This document shows, piece by piece, positions 1 to 8,309 of a stretch of DNA of 64,000 nucleotides (position 1 is its first letter; the number at the start of each line of letters is the position of its first letter). Below the pieces are notes generated by a model, which worked only from the letters and a program-made list of their open reading frames with translations, was not told the DNA's origin and did not search any database. The stretch comes from Pseudomonas orientalis. Lineage in GTDB: Bacteria; Pseudomonadota; Gammaproteobacteria; Pseudomonadales; Pseudomonadaceae. The stretch spans positions 2,387,001 to 2,451,000 of the forward strand of contig NZ_CP094351.1 of NCBI RefSeq assembly GCF_022807995.1, read 5' to 3'. The position numbers and the translations under genes were made by a program.

Positions 1-201
1 CAGCACAATGCCGGGCAGCGCAACCGGGCCGACGCTGGCAAACAGGTTGGCCTTGTTGCGCGATTCGTTGTAGATCAACTCACTGGCCACGCCGAAGCCC
101 GCCAGGTAATCGCGCACGAACTCGATCAACTGCAGGTTGGATTCGCGGCTGGTGGTATCGAACCCCACCAGCGTCTGCAGAAGGTCGCGGCTGCGGCTCA
201 T
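1..201 (-). CDS. M20-family deacylase, ArgE-like (partial)
   Basis: Only the first 67 codons are in the window; the rest lies beyond the left edge. The N-terminus (MSRSRDLLQTLVGFDTTSRE) and the following segment ending near LFASVGP match the start of acetylornithine deacetylase/succinyl-diaminopimelate desuccinylase (M20) enzymes, which use two zinc ions to remove acyl groups from amino-acid amines. The metal ligands lie beyond the window. The ATG overlaps the TGA of the DUF1028 gene by four bases (ATGA), so the two are translationally coupled. In this setting a catabolic N-acyl amino acid hydrolase is as likely as biosynthetic ArgE, so no symbol is given. Confidence 0.8.
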   Translation of the reverse strand, partial: MSRSRDLLQTLVGFDTTSRESNLQLIEFVRDYLAGFGVASELIYNESRNKANLFASVGPVALPGIVL

Positions 202-875
202 CGCTCGTCCCCGGCCACGCCGTAGCCGGGCGAGCGGTCGGGCGCGAGGGCGCGGTCGATATAGTCCTGCACTTGCGGGCGGTACGCGTTCCAGAGGGTT
301 TGCAGTTCAGCTATGGGCGCTTCATCGGCCCAGTCCACGCGCAAGTTGATGATCGGCCAGGTCAGTTCGCCCACCACCACCAGCGCGGCCGAATGCACCG
401 GCCCGGCTTCGCCGCCGGCGGCGATGGTGGCATGCATGGCCGCCAGCAAGCGGTCGGCCAACTGGCCTTCGGCGTGTTCGAAGGCCTGGACCATCGCTTC
501 GATCACCCCTCGGTCAGCGAGCATATTGCCCGCCGCCACGCATTGCTCGCCCGACAGGGCATTGTGGGTGCCCAGGGTTTCGCTGCCGCTGAAATGCACG
601 CTGCGGCCCAGGTGATCGATCGCGGTGAGTTGCCGGTATTGACTGTAGCCGTTGCGCGTCAAGGCGGTGTCGATGGCATCGGCAGGCGGGAGGCCTTGCT
701 CGAGCAAATCGAGCACTTCGGGGCCGAGGGCCGGCAAGGTGATGTTCTGGGTGGACACCGCGCCCACCCCCGGGCGCAGCCATGGGCAGCGGGCGCCCAC
801 GGCGATGCTTGATGAGCTGATGGCGATGCCCAACTGGCCGGTGTCCGGGCAGCGGCCGACGATTGAAAAGGTCAT
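198..875 (-). CDS. DUF1028 family protein, probable Ntn-type hydrolase
   Basis: A 225-residue protein beginning MTFSIVGRCPDTGQLGIAIS, the hallmark N-terminus of DUF1028. The family is thought to adopt the Ntn-hydrolase fold; if so, Thr2 exposed after Met removal would be the nucleophile, which is inference. A longer in-frame reading upstream to 992 runs into the RidA gene and lacks family similarity, so the ATG at 875 was chosen. It sits 11 bp after the RidA gene and overlaps the M20 deacylase start. DUF1028 genes often neighbour M20 peptidases and RidA proteins, which suggests hydrolysis of an amide or acylated amino compound. The substrate is unknown. Confidence 0.85.
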   Translation of the reverse strand: MTFSIVGRCPDTGQLGIAISSSSIAVGARCPWLRPGVGAVSTQNITLPALGPEVLDLLEQGLPPADAIDTALTRNGYSQYRQLTAIDHLGRSVHFSGSETLGTHNALSGEQCVAAGNMLADRGVIEAMVQAFEHAEGQLADRLLAAMHATIAAGGEAGPVHSAALVVVGELTWPIINLRVDWADEAPIAELQTLWNAYRPQVQDYIDRALAPDRSPGYGVAGDER

Positions 876-886
876 GGTTCGCCTCC

Positions 887-1297
887 TTATTCCGGGATAA
901 CCGCGATCACATCGATTTCCATCAGCCACTGCGGCTGGCCCAGGGCCGAGACCACCAGCCCGGTGGAGATCGGGAACACGCCCTTGAGCCACTTGCCGAC
1001 TTCCTGATACACCGGTTCGCGGTAGCGCGGGTCGATCAGGTAGGTGGTGGTCTTGACGATATGCGACAGGTCGGAACCCGCTTCCTCGAGCAACTGCTTG
1101 ACGTTTTTCATCGCCTGTTCGGCCTGGGCCCGCGGGTCACCAAGGCCCACCAGTCGGCCCTCGAAATCAGTGCCCACCTGACCGCGCACATACACAGTAT
1201 TGCCGGCGCGCACGGCCTGGCACAGGTCATTGTCCAGGCTCTGGTTGGGGTAGGTTTGCTTGGTGTTGAACATGCGAATACGGGTGTGAGTAGGCAT
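887..1297 (-). CDS. RidA/YjgF family protein lacking the canonical arginine
   Basis: A 136-residue member of the RidA (YjgF/YER057c/UK114) family, shown by the AGNTVYVRGQVG segment, the alpha-helical AQAEQAMKNVKQLLEEAG and the C-terminal EIDVIAV strand. RidA enzymes hydrolyse reactive enamines and imines released by PLP enzymes or amine oxidases. Where archetypal RidA has the catalytic arginine in a PAR motif, this protein reads FPIST (Ser111/Thr112), so it belongs to a divergent Rid subfamily and may not act as an imine deaminase. The ATG at 1297 is preceded by a GGAG about ten bases upstream. It lies between a flavin monooxygenase and a DUF1028 hydrolase in one direction. Confidence 0.88.
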   Translation of the reverse strand: MPTHTRIRMFNTKQTYPNQSLDNDLCQAVRAGNTVYVRGQVGTDFEGRLVGLGDPRAQAEQAMKNVKQLLEEAGSDLSHIVKTTTYLIDPRYREPVYQEVGKWLKGVFPISTGLVVSALGQPQWLMEIDVIAVIPE

Positions 1298-1320
1298 GGA
1301 AAAAAACTCCGGCAAAGGGA

Positions 1321-2610
1321 TCAGGCGCTGACAGGGGACGGACGAACCAGCGCGGCGGGTTCGCGATACTCAAGGTATTGACGCTGGATGGCGATGTGGT
1401 CAGCCACGTACTTGGCGTCGTGCCACACGCCCCAGATAAACGACGAGCCACGGCGCGACTGCCAGGGCAGCCCCAGGAAATAAATCCCGGCCTCGCTGGA
1501 GACCCCGCGCTGGTGCCGGGGCTTGCCGGCCGCGTCGAACGCATCCACCTGGAGCCAGCTGTAGTCCACGGCAAAGCCGGTGGCCCAGATGATCGAGGTA
1601 ATGCCGGCCTGGGCCAGGTCCAGTTCCAGTATCGGATGCTTGATGCAGTCGGCATCCGGGAATACGCGGCGGGCGTCGGGCTCCAGGGGCAGGTCGAGGC
1701 CGTTGCGCTCGATGTAGGCATCGGCCGCATCCAGCAGGGCCAGGTAGTTCTCGTCGCCACGGGCCAGGTTGTCCACCAGGTTGGGCTGGAACGTCGCCAC
1801 GTTGCCATTGAAGGACTGGGTGAGGCCGACCAGGGTCATGCCCTGCTGGGCCAGCTCACGAAAATCGATGGTCTTGCCGCCATGGGCGCCGCTGACGGCG
1901 ATGGTCACGTGCTCACGGCCAGGTTTCATCGCGGCCTGGTCCCACTCGCCCAGCACCCCCAGCCACCAGCAGAAATCCCGCTGGCGATAGGCGCGAGGCG
2001 GACGGTCATGGGCGCCGACCGACAGGTACACCTGGCGACCGGCGCGCTGCAATTCATCGGCGATCTGCACCCCGGAAGAACCGGCGCCCACCACCAGCAC
2101 GGCACCTGCCGGCAGTTGCGCGGGGTTGCGGTAGTCGGCGGAATGGATCTGGTGCAGCGCGCTGTCTTGCGGCGCGATGGCCGGAATCACCGGCTTCTGG
2201 AACGGCCCGGTGGCGGCCACCACGCGGTTGGCTTCGATCACGCCTTCACTGGTGTGCACGGTAAAGCCCGGGCGGCCTTCATTGCGCACCACCGAAGTGA
2301 CTTCCACGCCCGTGCGAATCGGCGCATTGAACTTGCGCGCATAGGCTTCGAAGTAATCCGCCACGCGCTCCTTGGGCGCGAAACCGTCGGGCGCGACATC
2401 ATCGAATGCCAGGCCGGGAAAGCGGTCATGCCAGGCCGGCCCGTTGGCCACCAACGAGTCCCAGCGTCCGGTGCGCCAACGCTCGGCGATGCGGCTGCGC
2501 TCGAGCACCAGGTGCGGCACGCCGTGCTTGCTCAAATGCTCGCTCATGGCCACGCCGGCCTGGCCGGCGCCCACCACGAGGGTGTCTGTTTTTGTTATCG
2601 ATTGAGTCAT
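1321..2610 (-). CDS. Flavin-containing monooxygenase (CzcO-like FAD/NADPH)
   Basis: A 429-residue flavoprotein monooxygenase. It has an FAD-binding GxGxxG (GAGQAG, residues 14-19), a second Rossmann motif for NAD(P)H near residue 175 (VVGAGSSGVQ), and an ATGF motif toward the C-terminus (WATGFAVDYSW). This domain order is that of group B N-hydroxylating/Baeyer-Villiger-type oxygenases. The start at 2610 has AAGGA eight bases upstream. It is the first gene of the minus-strand cluster with RidA, DUF1028 and the M20 deacylase; the next gene starts 23 bp downstream. A plausible role is oxidative opening of an N-containing compound whose products the later enzymes hydrolyse. Substrate unknown. Confidence 0.85.
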   Translation of the reverse strand: MTQSITKTDTLVVGAGQAGVAMSEHLSKHGVPHLVLERSRIAERWRTGRWDSLVANGPAWHDRFPGLAFDDVAPDGFAPKERVADYFEAYARKFNAPIRTGVEVTSVVRNEGRPGFTVHTSEGVIEANRVVAATGPFQKPVIPAIAPQDSALHQIHSADYRNPAQLPAGAVLVVGAGSSGVQIADELQRAGRQVYLSVGAHDRPPRAYRQRDFCWWLGVLGEWDQAAMKPGREHVTIAVSGAHGGKTIDFRELAQQGMTLVGLTQSFNGNVATFQPNLVDNLARGDENYLALLDAADAYIERNGLDLPLEPDARRVFPDADCIKHPILELDLAQAGITSIIWATGFAVDYSWLQVDAFDAAGKPRHQRGVSSEAGIYFLGLPWQSRRGSSFIWGVWHDAKYVADHIAIQRQYLEYREPAALVRPSPVSA

Positions 2611-2843
2611 GTGTCTGTCCTTGCGTGATGCAGTTGGATTCAGCTTGGGCATGACTTCAAGGCTAGGGGGAGGGTGGTTTTAAATAAAATATTATTAAGC
2701 TTGGGAGTGAGCATAAATATCGGATGCAGAGGGGCCGCAGGTTGACTGATGCGCCACAGTCCAATGTGGGAGAGAGCTTGCTCCCGATGAGGGTGGTTCA
2801 GTTGAACCGGTGCCAACTGACACACAGCATCGGGCAAGTGCCC
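2611..2843. promoter_or_regulatory. Upstream region of the monooxygenase operon with one REP
   Basis: Gene-free stretch. On the minus strand an AT-rich block (2680-2700) precedes CCCCCTAGCCTTGAAGTC (about 2650-2670), a plausible promoter region for the operon starting at 2610. A REP copy (GTGGGAGAGAGCTTGCTCCC) begins at 2766, and a degenerate half at about 2828-2843 may be its decayed partner. No start site can be fixed from sequence alone. Confidence 0.4.
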
Positions 2844-2871
2844 AAAAAAAAATGCGCCCCTGAGGGCGCAT
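2844..2871 (-). terminator. Rho-independent terminator after the spermidine genes
   Basis: On the minus strand a GC-rich stem (ATGCGCCC / GGGCGCAT, 2852-2871) is followed by a run of eight or more T residues (2844-2851). It lies 26 bp after the stop of the dehydrogenase gene at 2898 and should end that operon. Confidence 0.85.
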
Positions 2872-2897
2872 TCTTTTGTTCGGTCAGCGATTGCCCG

Positions 2898-4142
2898 TCA
2901 GGCAGTCGCATCCCAAGCCCGATCACCGTGCTCGTCCTTGATCCGAGTCGGCAAGCCCATCACATCCAGCGCCCGCAGGAACGGCTCGGCCGGCAATTCC
3001 TCGACGTTGGCCATGTGCTTCACATCCCATTCGCCACGCGCCACCAGCAGCGCGGCGGCGACCGGTGGTACGCCGGCGGTGTAGGAGATGCCCTGGCTGT
3101 CGGTCTCGGCAAAGGCTTCTTCGTGGTCGGCCACGTTGTAGATAAACATCTCGCGCGGCTGGCCATCCCTGGTGCCCTTGACCAGGTCACCGATGCAGGT
3201 CTTGCCGGTGTAGCCTGGGGCGAGCGAAGACGGGTCGGGCAGTACGGCCTTGACCACTTTCAACGGCACCACTTCCAGGCCTTCGGCGGTTTTGACCGGC
3301 TTCTCGGAAAGCAGGCCGAGGTTTTTCAGTACGGTGAACACATTGATGTAGTGTTCGCCAAAACTCATCCAGAAACGCACGTTGGGCACGTCGAGGTTTT
3401 TCGACAGCGAGTGCACTTCATCGTGACCGGTGAGGTAAAGGTTCTGCGAACCGACCACCGGCAGGTCGTCGGTGCGTTTGACTTCGAACATGGTGTTGCT
3501 GGTCCACTGGCTGTTCTGCCAGCTCCACACCTGTCCGGTGAACTCACGGAAGTTGATTTCCGGGTCGAAATTGGTGGCGAAGTATTTGCCATGGGAGCCG
3601 GCATTGACGTCGAGAATGTCGATCGAATCAATGCGGTCGAAATGCTGTTGCTGCGCCAGCGCGGCGTACGCGTTGACGACACCCGGATCGAAGCCCACGC
3701 CAAGGATGGCGGTGATGTTCTTCTGTTTGCACTCTTCCAGGTGATTCCATTCGTAGTTGCCGTACCACGGCGGGGTCTCGCAGACCTTGCCCGGCTCTTC
3801 GTGGATGGCAGTGTCGAGGTACGCAACGCCCGTGTCGATGCAGGCACGCAGCACCGACATGTTGAGGAACGCGGAACCCACGTTGATGACGATCTGCGAA
3901 TCGGTCTCGCGGATCAGGGCCTTGGTCGCTTCCACGTCCAGGGCGTTCAGCGTGAAGGCCTGGATGTCGGCGGGCACCTTGAGGCTGCCCTTGGCCTTGA
4001 CGCTGTCGATGATGGCCTGGCATTTGGAGATGTTGCGCGACGCGATAGCAATACGACCGAGTTCGTCGTTGTGCTGCGCGCACTTGTGGGCCACCACCTT
4101 GGCGACACCTCCTGCACCAATGATAAGAACGTTCTTTTTCAA
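2898..4142 (-). CDS. Carboxy(nor)spermidine dehydrogenase (saccharopine dehydrogenase family)
   Basis: A 414-residue enzyme with an N-terminal NAD(P)-binding motif (VLIIGAGGVA) and the saccharopine dehydrogenase fold. Similarity to carboxynorspermidine dehydrogenase is strong, and a matching decarboxylase gene lies just upstream. The enzyme condenses aspartate beta-semialdehyde with a diamine (putrescine gives carboxyspermidine) using NADPH. The start is unusual: the family N-terminus (KKNVLIIGAGG) is preceded by TTG at 4142, with AGGAG about 11 bases upstream. An upstream in-frame start at 4211 would extend the protein by 23 unrelated residues into the decarboxylase gene. A strong terminator follows. 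Confidence 0.88.
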   Translation of the reverse strand: MKKNVLIIGAGGVAKVVAHKCAQHNDELGRIAIASRNISKCQAIIDSVKAKGSLKVPADIQAFTLNALDVEATKALIRETDSQIVINVGSAFLNMSVLRACIDTGVAYLDTAIHEEPGKVCETPPWYGNYEWNHLEECKQKNITAILGVGFDPGVVNAYAALAQQQHFDRIDSIDILDVNAGSHGKYFATNFDPEINFREFTGQVWSWQNSQWTSNTMFEVKRTDDLPVVGSQNLYLTGHDEVHSLSKNLDVPNVRFWMSFGEHYINVFTVLKNLGLLSEKPVKTAEGLEVVPLKVVKAVLPDPSSLAPGYTGKTCIGDLVKGTRDGQPREMFIYNVADHEEAFAETDSQGISYTAGVPPVAAALLVARGEWDVKHMANVEELPAEPFLRALDVMGLPTRIKDEHGDRAWDATA

Positions 4143-4170
4143 TTGCTTTATTTCTCCTATATCCGCCAGC

Positions 4171-5268
4171 TTACGAAAGGCTGGACAGGTAGTCGTCGTA
4201 ACCAAATTCACGAACCACTTCGACTGTACCGTCGAGTTGTTTCACTACGATGGACGGCATTTTCAGGCCGTTGAACCAGTTTTTCTTGACCATGGTGTAG
4301 CCCGCGGTGTCGATGAACGACAGCCGATCGCCGATGGCCAACGGACGATCAAATTGATACTCGCCGAAAATGTCGCCGGCCAGGCAGGATTTGCCGCATA
4401 CCATCACGGTGTGCTCACCCTCGCTCGGCGCCAGCTTGGCGTTGAGGCGGTAGATCAGCAGGTCCAGCAGGTGGGCTTCGATGGAACTGTCGACCACGGC
4501 CAGGTTCTTGCCGTTATAAAGGGTGTCGAGCACGGTGACTTCCAGGGAGGCGCTGTTGGTGATCGCAGCTTCCCCCGGTTCCAGATACACCTGCACGCCG
4601 TACTTCTCGGAGAACGCCTTCAAGCGTGCGCAGAAAGCGTCCAGCGCATAGCCTTCGCCGGTGAAGTGGATGCCGCCGCCGAGGCTGACCCACTGGACCT
4701 TGTGCAGCAGCGCGCCGAAGCGTTCTTCGATGGTGCCGAGCATCTTGTCGAACAGGCTGAAGTCGCCGTTCTCGCAATTGTTGTGGAACATGAAGCCGGA
4801 GATCTGTTCGATCACGCCTTCGATCTTCACCGGGTCCCATTCGCCCAGGCGGCTGAACGGGCGCGCCGGGTCGGCCAGCAGGTAATCGGAGCTGCTCACT
4901 TGCGGGTTGACGCGCAGGCCGCGGGTCTTGCCTTCGCTGCGTTCGGCAAAGCGCTGCAGCTGGCTGATGGAGTTGAAGATGATCTTGTCGCAGTTCTCCA
5001 GCATCTCCTCGATTTCATCGTCGGCCCAGGCCACGCTGTAGGCGTGCGCCTCGCCTTCGAACTTCTGGCGGCCGAGCTTCAACTCATACAGCGACGACGA
5101 CGTGGTGCCGTCCATGTATTGCTGCATCAGGTCGAAGACCGACCAGGTGGCGAAGCACTTGAGCGCCAGCAGAGCCTTGGCGCCGGATTGTTCGCGCACG
5201 TAGGCAATCTTCTGCATGTTGACCAGAAGCTTCTGTTTATCGATGAGGTAGTACGGCGTTTTGATCAT
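4171..5268 (-). CDS. nspC: Carboxy(nor)spermidine decarboxylase
   Basis: A 365-residue PLP enzyme of the fold III (alanine racemase-like) decarboxylase group. The PLP lysine is in LALKCFA (Lys37), and the C-terminal half carries the CGKSCLAGD and DTAGYTMVKKNWFNG blocks typical of NspC. It decarboxylates carboxyspermidine or carboxynorspermidine, completing the S-adenosylmethionine-independent route from aspartate semialdehyde. The start at 5268 was chosen because homologs begin MIKTPYYLID. It is cotranscribed with the dehydrogenase, 28 bp downstream. In a pseudomonad, spermidine from putrescine is the likelier product than norspermidine; that is inference. Confidence 0.9.
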   Translation of the reverse strand: MIKTPYYLIDKQKLLVNMQKIAYVREQSGAKALLALKCFATWSVFDLMQQYMDGTTSSSLYELKLGRQKFEGEAHAYSVAWADDEIEEMLENCDKIIFNSISQLQRFAERSEGKTRGLRVNPQVSSSDYLLADPARPFSRLGEWDPVKIEGVIEQISGFMFHNNCENGDFSLFDKMLGTIEERFGALLHKVQWVSLGGGIHFTGEGYALDAFCARLKAFSEKYGVQVYLEPGEAAITNSASLEVTVLDTLYNGKNLAVVDSSIEAHLLDLLIYRLNAKLAPSEGEHTVMVCGKSCLAGDIFGEYQFDRPLAIGDRLSFIDTAGYTMVKKNWFNGLKMPSIVVKQLDGTVEVVREFGYDDYLSSLS

Positions 5269-5417
5269 TTTTGAGAGCCTGCGGCGGTGCCTGCCAAAAA
5301 AGGACACGCATTGTGCCCGCAGTTGGAACAGATCGAAAGGTTAGTGGGCGGAATTTGCTGCGCCGGGTCTCGAGTATAGGCCCTGAGTATGACCGTCCAT
5401 GGTTATACACCGACCTA

Positions 5418-6187
5418 GTGTGGGAGGGGGCTTGCCCCCGATGGCGGCCTCAGGATTGGCCAGTATTTTGGATCAGACCGAGTACATATCCGTTATTGAG
5501 GTCACGGCTGCTTAGGGTTCCGCCCTGACGGCGGCTCACTTTTGAAAAGCGCAAAAGTAAGCAAAACGCTCTTGCCCCACCACTCGGCACCTCGCTCATG
5601 CTCGGTGTGCCCTCTCTCCGGCTTGAATCCGTGGGCCGCCGCAATGGGCCATCCATGGCCCAGTGCGGCTAACCCGGCGTCCTGCCGGGTTGCCCACGGA
5701 TTCAAGCCTACGTTCGGCCAGCGTGGTTTAACGGGGCGCCTGAGATCAAAAGCAAGAGCGGCTCGCTTCGCATCGTGGTTACGGCTGGGCGCGGCTGCTT
5801 TGTGTAGGAGCGAGCTTGCTCGCGAAAAAAACGTCAACGATAACGCGTGCTTCCTGAATCAACGCGGCGCCTGTGAGTTTTTCGCGAGCAAGCTCGCTCC
5901 TACAGACGGCGGTGTACGCCACGATGCGAAGCGAGCCGCTCTTGCTCTTGTTTTTGATCTTAGGCGCCCCGTTAAACCACGCTGGCCGCAATTCGATATT
6001 GATGTGGGGGGTAAACCGGCAGGACGCCGGTTTAGCTGCCCCGCGCCATGGATGGCGCGGGGCGGCGGCCCCCGCCGTCAGGGCGGAACCCTAAGTAGCC
6101 GTTACCGCAGCAACGGATATGTACTCAACCCAATCCCCCATCCCGGTCGGCCCAGAGGCCGCCATCGGGGCAAGCCCCCTCCCACAT
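5418..6187. repeat. Nested ~770-bp inverted-repeat element made of REP and longer arms
   Basis: No gene lies here. At least four pairs of arms are nested around one centre. The outer pair is REP copies (5418-5450 and 6156-6187). The next pair is 55-bp arms starting GAGTACATATCCGTT (5480-5534) with partner 6071-6124. The third is arms carrying GCAAGAGCGGCTCGCTTCGC (about 5717-5779 and 5921-5989). The innermost is a REPIN (5803-5904). Smaller hairpins sit inside the left and right halves, e.g. 5622-5707. The symmetry suggests a composite mobile or structure-forming element rather than regulatory DNA. Open reading frames in it have no family features. Confidence 0.85.
5803..5904. repeat. REPIN (GTAGGAGCGAGCTTGCTCGC type)
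   Basis: Two REP sequences in inverted orientation (5803-5826 and 5878-5904) flank about 50 bp that includes GTCAACGATAA. The same family, with the same GTCAACGATAA spacer element, occurs at 46915-47015. It forms the core of the larger nested palindrome. Confidence 0.9.
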
Positions 6188-6277
6188 TGAGCGCGATGTG
6201 CAGTCGGGGCATTGACATCAAACCGTCATCTCCCCACCACCTTCCTGCCACATTCCCTCGCTAATGTCCTCGCCAAT

Positions 6278-6289
6278 GAGATCGATCTC
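6278..6289. promoter_or_regulatory. Perfect 12-bp palindrome, candidate LacI-family operator
   Basis: GAGATCGATCTC is a perfect palindrome with the central CG that LacI-family operators usually have. It lies 13 bases before the ATG of the LacI-type regulator gene, where binding would allow autorepression. Confidence 0.4.
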
Positions 6290-6301
6290 AAGCGAGTCCC
6301 A

Positions 6302-7321
6302 ATGACTGACCTGAAAGACGTAGCACGCCTGGCTGGCGTGTCCCGCGCCACCGCCGCGCGCACCTTTGCTTCCCCGGACCAGGTGCGCCCGGTCACCCGT
6401 GAACAGGTGTTCGCCGCCGCCCGTGAGTTGGGCTTCCGGCCGAACCTGCTGGGGCGCCAGTTGCGCCTGCAAACCACCCAACTGATCGGCGTCGTGGTGC
6501 CCAACCTGCTCAACCCGGTGTTCGCCGAGCAGTTCCAGGCCATGGAACGCGCCGCGCGGTCACGCGGCTACAGCCTGGTGCTGGCCACCACCGATTACAG
6601 CAGCGAGCGCGAAAGCACGGTGGTGGAAGAACTGCTGCGCCAGCGCGTTGACGGTCTGGTGCTGACGGTGACCGATGCCGAAAGCAACGCGGTGCTCAGC
6701 AGCCTGAACACCGAGAAGACACCCTTCGTGCTGGCCTACCATCAGCCGAGCAACCCCAACTACAGCGCCGTGTCGGTCGACAACCGCGCAGGCATGGCCC
6801 TGGCCACGCGTTACCTGCTGGAAGCCGGGCACCGACGGATAAGCATGGTCGCCGGCCCCGCGTTGCAATCGGACCGTGCCCGCCTGCGCTATGCCGGCTA
6901 CTGCGAGGCGATGGAAGCGTACGGTCTCAAGAGCCGCCCGGTCATCGAAATGCCGGCCCACACCCAGGCTGAATTCACGGCCATCGCGCCGTTTCTGCAG
7001 CGCCCTGAGGCGCCCACCGCGCTGGTGTGTTCCAACGACTTTCTGGCGATCAGCCTGATTGCCGAACTGCGCCGCAACGCCTGGAACGTACCCGGGCAAC
7101 TGTCCGTGATGGGCTTCGATGGCATCAGCCTCGGTACCCAGATGCACCCGACCCTGTGCAGCGTGGTGCAGCCCATTGCGCTGCTGGCCAGCACCGTGAT
7201 CGAGCAACTGCTGGCGCAAATCGCCGGCAACGCCCCGACGTCCTATTGCCTGCCTTGCCATATCCGGCCAGGTGAAAGTACCCAGCCCCATGAGGAGACC
7301 CTTGATGCGCGCACTCAGTAA
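6302..7321 (+). CDS. LacI family transcriptional regulator
   Basis: A 339-residue regulator. Residues 1-55 form a LacI helix-turn-helix (TDLKDVARLAGVSRATAART) with the hinge helix LLGRQLRLQT, followed by a periplasmic-binding-protein-like effector domain (IGVVVPNLLNPVFAEQFQ to GFDGISLGTQMHP). The start at 6302 gives the canonical N-terminus; an in-frame start at 6212 adds 30 unrelated residues. The stop overlaps the start of the ABC binding-protein gene by 17 bp, so the regulator is cotranscribed with the transporter and probably controls it in response to the imported substrate. Confidence 0.92.
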   Translation: MTDLKDVARLAGVSRATAARTFASPDQVRPVTREQVFAAARELGFRPNLLGRQLRLQTTQLIGVVVPNLLNPVFAEQFQAMERAARSRGYSLVLATTDYSSERESTVVEELLRQRVDGLVLTVTDAESNAVLSSLNTEKTPFVLAYHQPSNPNYSAVSVDNRAGMALATRYLLEAGHRRISMVAGPALQSDRARLRYAGYCEAMEAYGLKSRPVIEMPAHTQAEFTAIAPFLQRPEAPTALVCSNDFLAISLIAELRRNAWNVPGQLSVMGFDGISLGTQMHPTLCSVVQPIALLASTVIEQLLAQIAGNAPTSYCLPCHIRPGESTQPHEETLDARTQ

Positions 7322-8309
7322 AACCCTGGCAGCCCTGCTGCTGTGCGGTGCGGCCAGCCTGGCCCAGGCCGCCGACACCGCGATTTGCTACAACTGCCCG
7401 CCGGACTGGGCCGACTGGGGCACCCAGCTCAAGGCCATCGCCGCCAGCACCGGCGTGCAGGTGCCGCTGGACAACAAGAACTCCGGCCAGTCCCTGGCGC
7501 AATTGGTGGCGGAAAAAGCCGCACCGGTGGCCGACGTCGTGTATTACGGCGTGACCTTCGGCCTGCAGGCGCAAAAAGCCGAGGTGGTCGACACCTACAA
7601 ACCCAAGGCCTGGGAGCAGATCCCCGCAGGCTTGAAAGACCCCGCCGGTCATTGGTTCGCGATCCATTCGGGCACCTTGGGCATCATGGTCAACGTCGAC
7701 GCGCTCGGTGGCTTGCCGGTGCCGCAAAGCTGGGCCGACCTGCTCAAGCCGGAGTACAAAGGCATGGTCGGTTACCTTGACCCCTCCAGCGCCTTTGTCG
7801 GCTACGTCTCGGCAGTGGCGATCAACCGCGCCATGGGCGGTGACCTGGACAACTTCGCCCCGGCCATCGACTACTTCCGGAAACTGGCGAAAAACAGCCC
7901 CATCGTGCCCAAGCAGACCGCCTACGCACGGGTGCTGTCCGGTGAGTTGCCGATCCTGGTGGACTACGACTTCAACGCTTACCGCGCCCGCTACAAAGAC
8001 CAGGCCAACGTCGCTTTCGTGATCCCCCAGGAAGGCAGCATCAGCGTGCCCTATGTCATGAGCCTGGTCGCCAACGCGCCACACCGCGCCAACGCGGAAA
8101 AAGTCCTCGACTTCGTGCTCTCGGACGAGGGCCAGGCACTCTGGGCCAAGGCCTACCTGCGCCCGGTGCGGCCGATGAAAATGCCGGCGGACGTGGCCGC
8201 ACAGTTCCTGCCCGACAGCGACTACGCCCGCGCCGGTGTGGTGGACTACGAAAAAATGGCCGCTGTGCAGGAAGCCTTCGCCGCCCGTTACCTGAATGAG
8301 GTCAAGTAA
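7305..8309 (+). CDS. ABC transporter periplasmic substrate-binding protein
   Basis: A 334-residue binding protein with a clear signal peptide (LAALLLCGAASLAQA, cleavage near residue 24). The fold is that of the iron/polyamine/2-aminoethylphosphonate group (SBP type 2: NSGQSLAQLVAEK, VVYYGVTFG, IPQEGSISVPYVMSLV). The start at 7305 is preceded by GAGGAG. The mature protein begins with a CYNCPP motif, two cysteines that could form a disulfide. The adjacent phosphodiesterase suggests the ligand is a phosphodiester or phosphonate, but this is inferred from context. Confidence 0.88.
   Translation: MRALSKTLAALLLCGAASLAQAADTAICYNCPPDWADWGTQLKAIAASTGVQVPLDNKNSGQSLAQLVAEKAAPVADVVYYGVTFGLQAQKAEVVDTYKPKAWEQIPAGLKDPAGHWFAIHSGTLGIMVNVDALGGLPVPQSWADLLKPEYKGMVGYLDPSSAFVGYVSAVAINRAMGGDLDNFAPAIDYFRKLAKNSPIVPKQTAYARVLSGELPILVDYDFNAYRARYKDQANVAFVIPQEGSISVPYVMSLVANAPHRANAEKVLDFVLSDEGQALWAKAYLRPVRPMKMPADVAAQFLPDSDYARAGVVDYEKMAAVQEAFAARYLNEVK

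Noticed and set aside
3757..5274. 505-codon plus-strand frame over the decarboxylase gene
   Set aside because: It covers nspC antisense. Composition is typical of a shadow frame and no domain was recognised.
5542..6264. 240-codon frame in the nested repeat region
   Set aside because: It runs through inverted repeats and REPs, has no ribosome-binding site or family features, and its length is an effect of the repeat composition.
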